From Cyanobacteria bacterium K_DeepCast_35m_m2_023 (lineage in GTDB: Bacteria > Cyanobacteriota > Cyanobacteriia > PCC-6307 > Cyanobiaceae), in contig VGQR01000065.1 in the NCBI GenBank assembly GCA_016882345.1, positions 1-8,557 on the forward strand: 8,557 nucleotides of DNA, given 5' to 3'. Shown here piece after piece: positions 6,547-8,557 of this stretch (position 1 is the stretch's first letter; the number at the start of each line of letters is the position of its first letter). Below the pieces are notes generated by a model, which made no database searches, was not told the origin of the DNA, and saw nothing but the letters and a program-made list of their open reading frames with translations. The translations under genes and the position numbers were made by a program.

Positions 6547-7941
6547 ATGCACCCAGTGGCGCGATCCGCGCAGTCAGCGACCTGGTGGGCAGGAGTGGTG
6601 GCAACCACCCTGGTCGGATTCGCCCCGGTTGGATTGGGCTCTTGGGCCCAGCCGGCTGATCCGGCCGCGGGCTTGAGCCTCAGCCCCGATCGCTATCGCG
6701 CCGTGGTGGGTTCACTTCCGGCCCCCGGTACCCCCCAAGACGCCGAAGACCTGGCGATTCTGCGTTGGAACCAGCGCAGTCTTTATCCCGAAGCAGTCAT
6801 TCATACCTGGCGTTTTCTTGATCGCAACATCAGCACGTTCGATGCTGCGGTGGGCTCCGATCTCACCAAAATTTCCCCCAACCTGAGCATGGGGTTGCCC
6901 GCTTTCCTCAAACGGGTTGAGGCGGTCAAGGATGTGCTCAAGGACCAGCTGGCCCGGCCCAGGCCCTACGTGAGGGACCGCTCGATCAAACCTTGCCTGC
7001 CGCTGGAAACAACCTTCTCGTACCCCAGCGGCCACGCCACCTGGTATGCCACCGCTGCTCTGTTGCTGGCCGACCTGTTGCCGGCACGGCGTGAACGCCT
7101 GTTAGCGGTGGGGATGCAAGGGGCCTACGCCCGTCCCGCCTGCCTGGTGCACTACCCAAGCGACGTGCTGGCCAGCCTGCGGTTGGCCGAGGCCGCCAGC
7201 CGCGATGTCATCGACTCACCCCAGTGGCAGGAGTTCAAGCGGCAGGTGCAACCCGAACTGCAACACCTGCTGGTGGCCCCGCCGGCGGGCCTGCCCCTGC
7301 TGCTGGCCCTGCTGTGGACCCTGTTGCCGCAGGGCGGCCCGGCTCTGGCGCTGCCCCAGCGCGTGGTCCTGCTGCGTCATGGCCACAAGCTGCCGATGGG
7401 GGAAGAACGGGTGAATTACAACCTCTCTGAAACGGGCTTTTTGCAGGCGTTCAGCCTGTCCCATGTGCTGCTGGCCTGCCTGCTGAAAGGCCAACCGCTG
7501 CAGCTTGTCAGTTATGGCTTCGATCCCATCAGCGGCAAAAACGCCCGCAGCTACCAGACCCTGGTACCACTGGCGGTGGCCAGTGGGGTCAACATCCGCT
7601 TGTTTGAGGATGCCGCCACAGGGTCTGAGGCTGCTGGCTGCACCCTGCTAAAGGATCCTGGCTACGCCGGGGCCTGGGTGGTGGCGGCCTGGGAGCACCG
7701 CCGCCTGCCCGAGCTGGCCCGGGGGCTGGGATGGCCAACGATGCCGGTGATTGCCAGCGACGATTTTGACGGCCTATGGGTGCTTGATTACTTTCGTGGG
7801 AGCACCAGGCCTCGGGTCACGGTGCTCTCCCAGCAGCAGCTCGCGGCGAGCAGCTGCGGCCGGCGCAGCAGTCCCGGAACCCAGCGCTTGCTGCAGGCGA
7901 TGCGGCGATGGCTGCTCCAGATCCAGCCGCCGCCGCCGTAA
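6547..7941 (+). CDS. Dual-domain phosphatase: class A (PAP2-type) acid phosphatase fused to histidine phosphatase
   Basis: This 464-residue protein appears to join two unrelated phosphomonoesterase families. Residues about 1-36 look like an export signal (WWAGVVATTLVGFAP then a small-residue region ending GSWAQPA). Residues about 48-240 match class A acid phosphatase/PAP2: K132-x6-R139-P140 in KDQLARPRP, PSGH at 160-163, and R196-x5-H202-x3-D206. The usual Ser before that Arg is Ala195. Residues 248-268 (GLPLLLALLWTLLPQGGPALA) look like a second signal peptide or membrane segment. Residues about 272-430 are a histidine phosphatase (phosphoglycerate-mutase-like): LLRHGHK with nucleophile H278, NYNLSETGF, GKNARSYQ, and the second catalytic His384 in WEHRRLPELARGLGW. 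The reading frame is unbroken. It starts 9 bases after sqr, so cotranscription is likely, but a shared function is not obvious. Substrates are unknown; a periplasmic phosphate-scavenging role is only an inference. Confidence 0.85.
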   Translation: MHPVARSAQSATWWAGVVATTLVGFAPVGLGSWAQPADPAAGLSLSPDRYRAVVGSLPAPGTPQDAEDLAILRWNQRSLYPEAVIHTWRFLDRNISTFDAAVGSDLTKISPNLSMGLPAFLKRVEAVKDVLKDQLARPRPYVRDRSIKPCLPLETTFSYPSGHATWYATAALLLADLLPARRERLLAVGMQGAYARPACLVHYPSDVLASLRLAEAASRDVIDSPQWQEFKRQVQPELQHLLVAPPAGLPLLLALLWTLLPQGGPALALPQRVVLLRHGHKLPMGEERVNYNLSETGFLQAFSLSHVLLACLLKGQPLQLVSYGFDPISGKNARSYQTLVPLAVASGVNIRLFEDAATGSEAAGCTLLKDPGYAGAWVVAAWEHRRLPELARGLGWPTMPVIASDDFDGLWVLDYFRGSTRPRVTVLSQQQLAASSCGRRSSPGTQRLLQAMRRWLLQIQPPPP

Positions 7942-7956
7942 TCGCCGTGCGGGCGT

Positions 7957-8557
7957 TCAGGTCAAACGATGGGCCGCAGCGAGGCACTGCCGCGCGATCT
8001 GTCCCTCTTCATCGGCCGGGATCTGCAAGAGCCGGAATGGCTGCAGCCATTGCAGCTGGCTGTGCAGGGTGTGGGCCAGGACCTCATCGTTCTGGCCAAT
8101 GCCGCCCGTCAGGGCGATCACATCGACGCCCTGCAGCACGGCGGCCATGGCGCCGATGGCTTCGAGCAGCCGCTGCGTGAACACGTCGATGGCCAGTGTG
8201 GCGCCGTCATGCCCCCTGGCGGCGGCCTGGCGCAGCGCGCGCAGATCGCCGCTGAGGCCTGAGAGCCCCAGCAGGCCGCTGTGGTGATTCAGGGTGTCGG
8301 CGACCTCGGCCGGGCCGAGTCCCTCGTGTTCCATCACGTGCAGCAGCAGCCCCGGATCGAGGGAGCCGCTGCGGGTGGCCATCACCAGGCCCTCCAATGG
8401 CGTGAAGCCCATCGTGGTGGCGATGCTGCGCCCCCCCCCCCTGCACCGCACACAGGGAGCAGCCGGCACCCAGGTGGGCGCTGATCAGCCGCAGCTGGGC
8501 CAGCTCCTGCTCGCTGCGGCCCTCGTCGTGCAGGATCGCCGCCACGGTCTCGGCCAC
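7957..8557 (-). pseudogene. ackA: Acetate kinase, C-terminal half, frame broken in an 11-base C run; N-terminus beyond window edge
   Basis: Acetate kinase interconverts acetyl phosphate plus ADP with acetate plus ATP. The minus strand from the right edge reads AETVAAILHDEG...LISAHLGAGCSLCAVQGG, the adenosine/phosphate region of the ASKHA fold. A second frame then reads RSIATTMGFTPLEGLVMATRSGSLDP, ESGLL-like HHSGLLGLSG, the nucleotide motif TGGIGQN and the ending IPADEEGQIAR, stopping at TGA 7957-7959. The two frames meet in the C run at 8431-8441 (G run in the mRNA). With 11 bases the upstream frame goes out of phase and hits a stop at 8207. A run of 10 or 7 would restore one continuous enzyme, and 7 gives the family's usual spacing. 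Key residues R of TRSG and E of the C-terminal DEE are intact, so decay is otherwise absent. About 200 of roughly 400 residues are visible. It may be a functional gene with a sequencing error rather than a true pseudogene. Confidence 0.85.
8431..8441. repeat. Homopolymer of 11 C (G on the ackA coding strand)
   Basis: An uninterrupted run of 11 C sits inside the ackA coding region, exactly where the two ackA frames meet. Such a tract is prone to slippage in replication and transcription, and to sequencing miscounts. Confidence 0.97.

Noticed and set aside
5272..6552. Minus-strand open frame of 426 codons opposite sqr, slightly longer than sqr itself
   Set aside because: The plus-strand frame carries clear FAD and cysteine motifs of SQR; the antisense translation is His/Gly/Arg-rich with no recognisable domain.
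7942..7956. Bidirectional terminator between the convergent phosphatase gene and ackA
   Set aside because: Only 15 bases separate the two stop codons and no stem-loop with a T tract is visible.
8207..8469. Two separate small minus-strand proteins at the right edge
   Set aside because: They are the two frames of one acetate kinase split by the 11-base C run, not independent genes.

Overview
The window is a dense, high-GC stretch of bacterial chromosome with six protein genes and almost no spare DNA; the largest gap is 85 bases. The gene content points to a cyanobacterium. The evidence is a single-chain PyrF-PyrE fusion with the decarboxylase first, a plant/cyanobacterial-style glycogen phosphorylase, a type II sulfide:quinone oxidoreductase, and a histidine phosphatase of a kind I associate with cyanobacteria. 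The high GC and compact spacing suggest a Cyanobium/Synechococcus-like picocyanobacterium, but that genus-level guess is an inference. Only one copy of the cyanobacterial octamer GCGATCGC (HIP1) was found, so that signature neither supports nor excludes the assignment.

Left part, minus strand (2643 down to the left edge): a pyrimidine operon, pyrC (dihydroorotase, step 3) followed 85 bases downstream by a fused pyrF-pyrE gene (OMP decarboxylase plus orotate phosphoribosyltransferase, steps 6 and 5). The fusion runs off the left edge, with 490 codons visible and probably only a few residues missing. A small perfect hairpin lies just after the pyrC stop.

Middle, plus strand (2723-7941): glgP (glycogen phosphorylase) is divergent from pyrC across a 79-base intergenic region that holds an 8-base inverted repeat. 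It is followed by a type II sqr and, 9 bases later, by an unusual gene. That gene joins a class A (PAP2-type) acid phosphatase to a histidine phosphatase, with a signal-peptide-like hydrophobic segment trapped between the two domains.

Right edge, minus strand (8557 down to 7957): the C-terminal half of ackA (acetate kinase), convergent with the phosphatase gene. As given, its frame is broken in a run of 11 C on the plus strand. Removing one base, or changing the run by 4, restores a normal acetate kinase, so this is a hypermutable tract, a real pseudogene or a homopolymer sequencing error.

Functionally, GlgP releases glucose-1-phosphate from stored glycogen and AckA can make ATP while excreting acetate, both fitting dark or fermentative metabolism. 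SQR feeds electrons from sulfide into the quinone pool. The pyrimidine operon is housekeeping. I see no mobile element, CRISPR array, tRNA or rRNA. The most unusual items are the dual phosphatase fusion and the homopolymer break in ackA.
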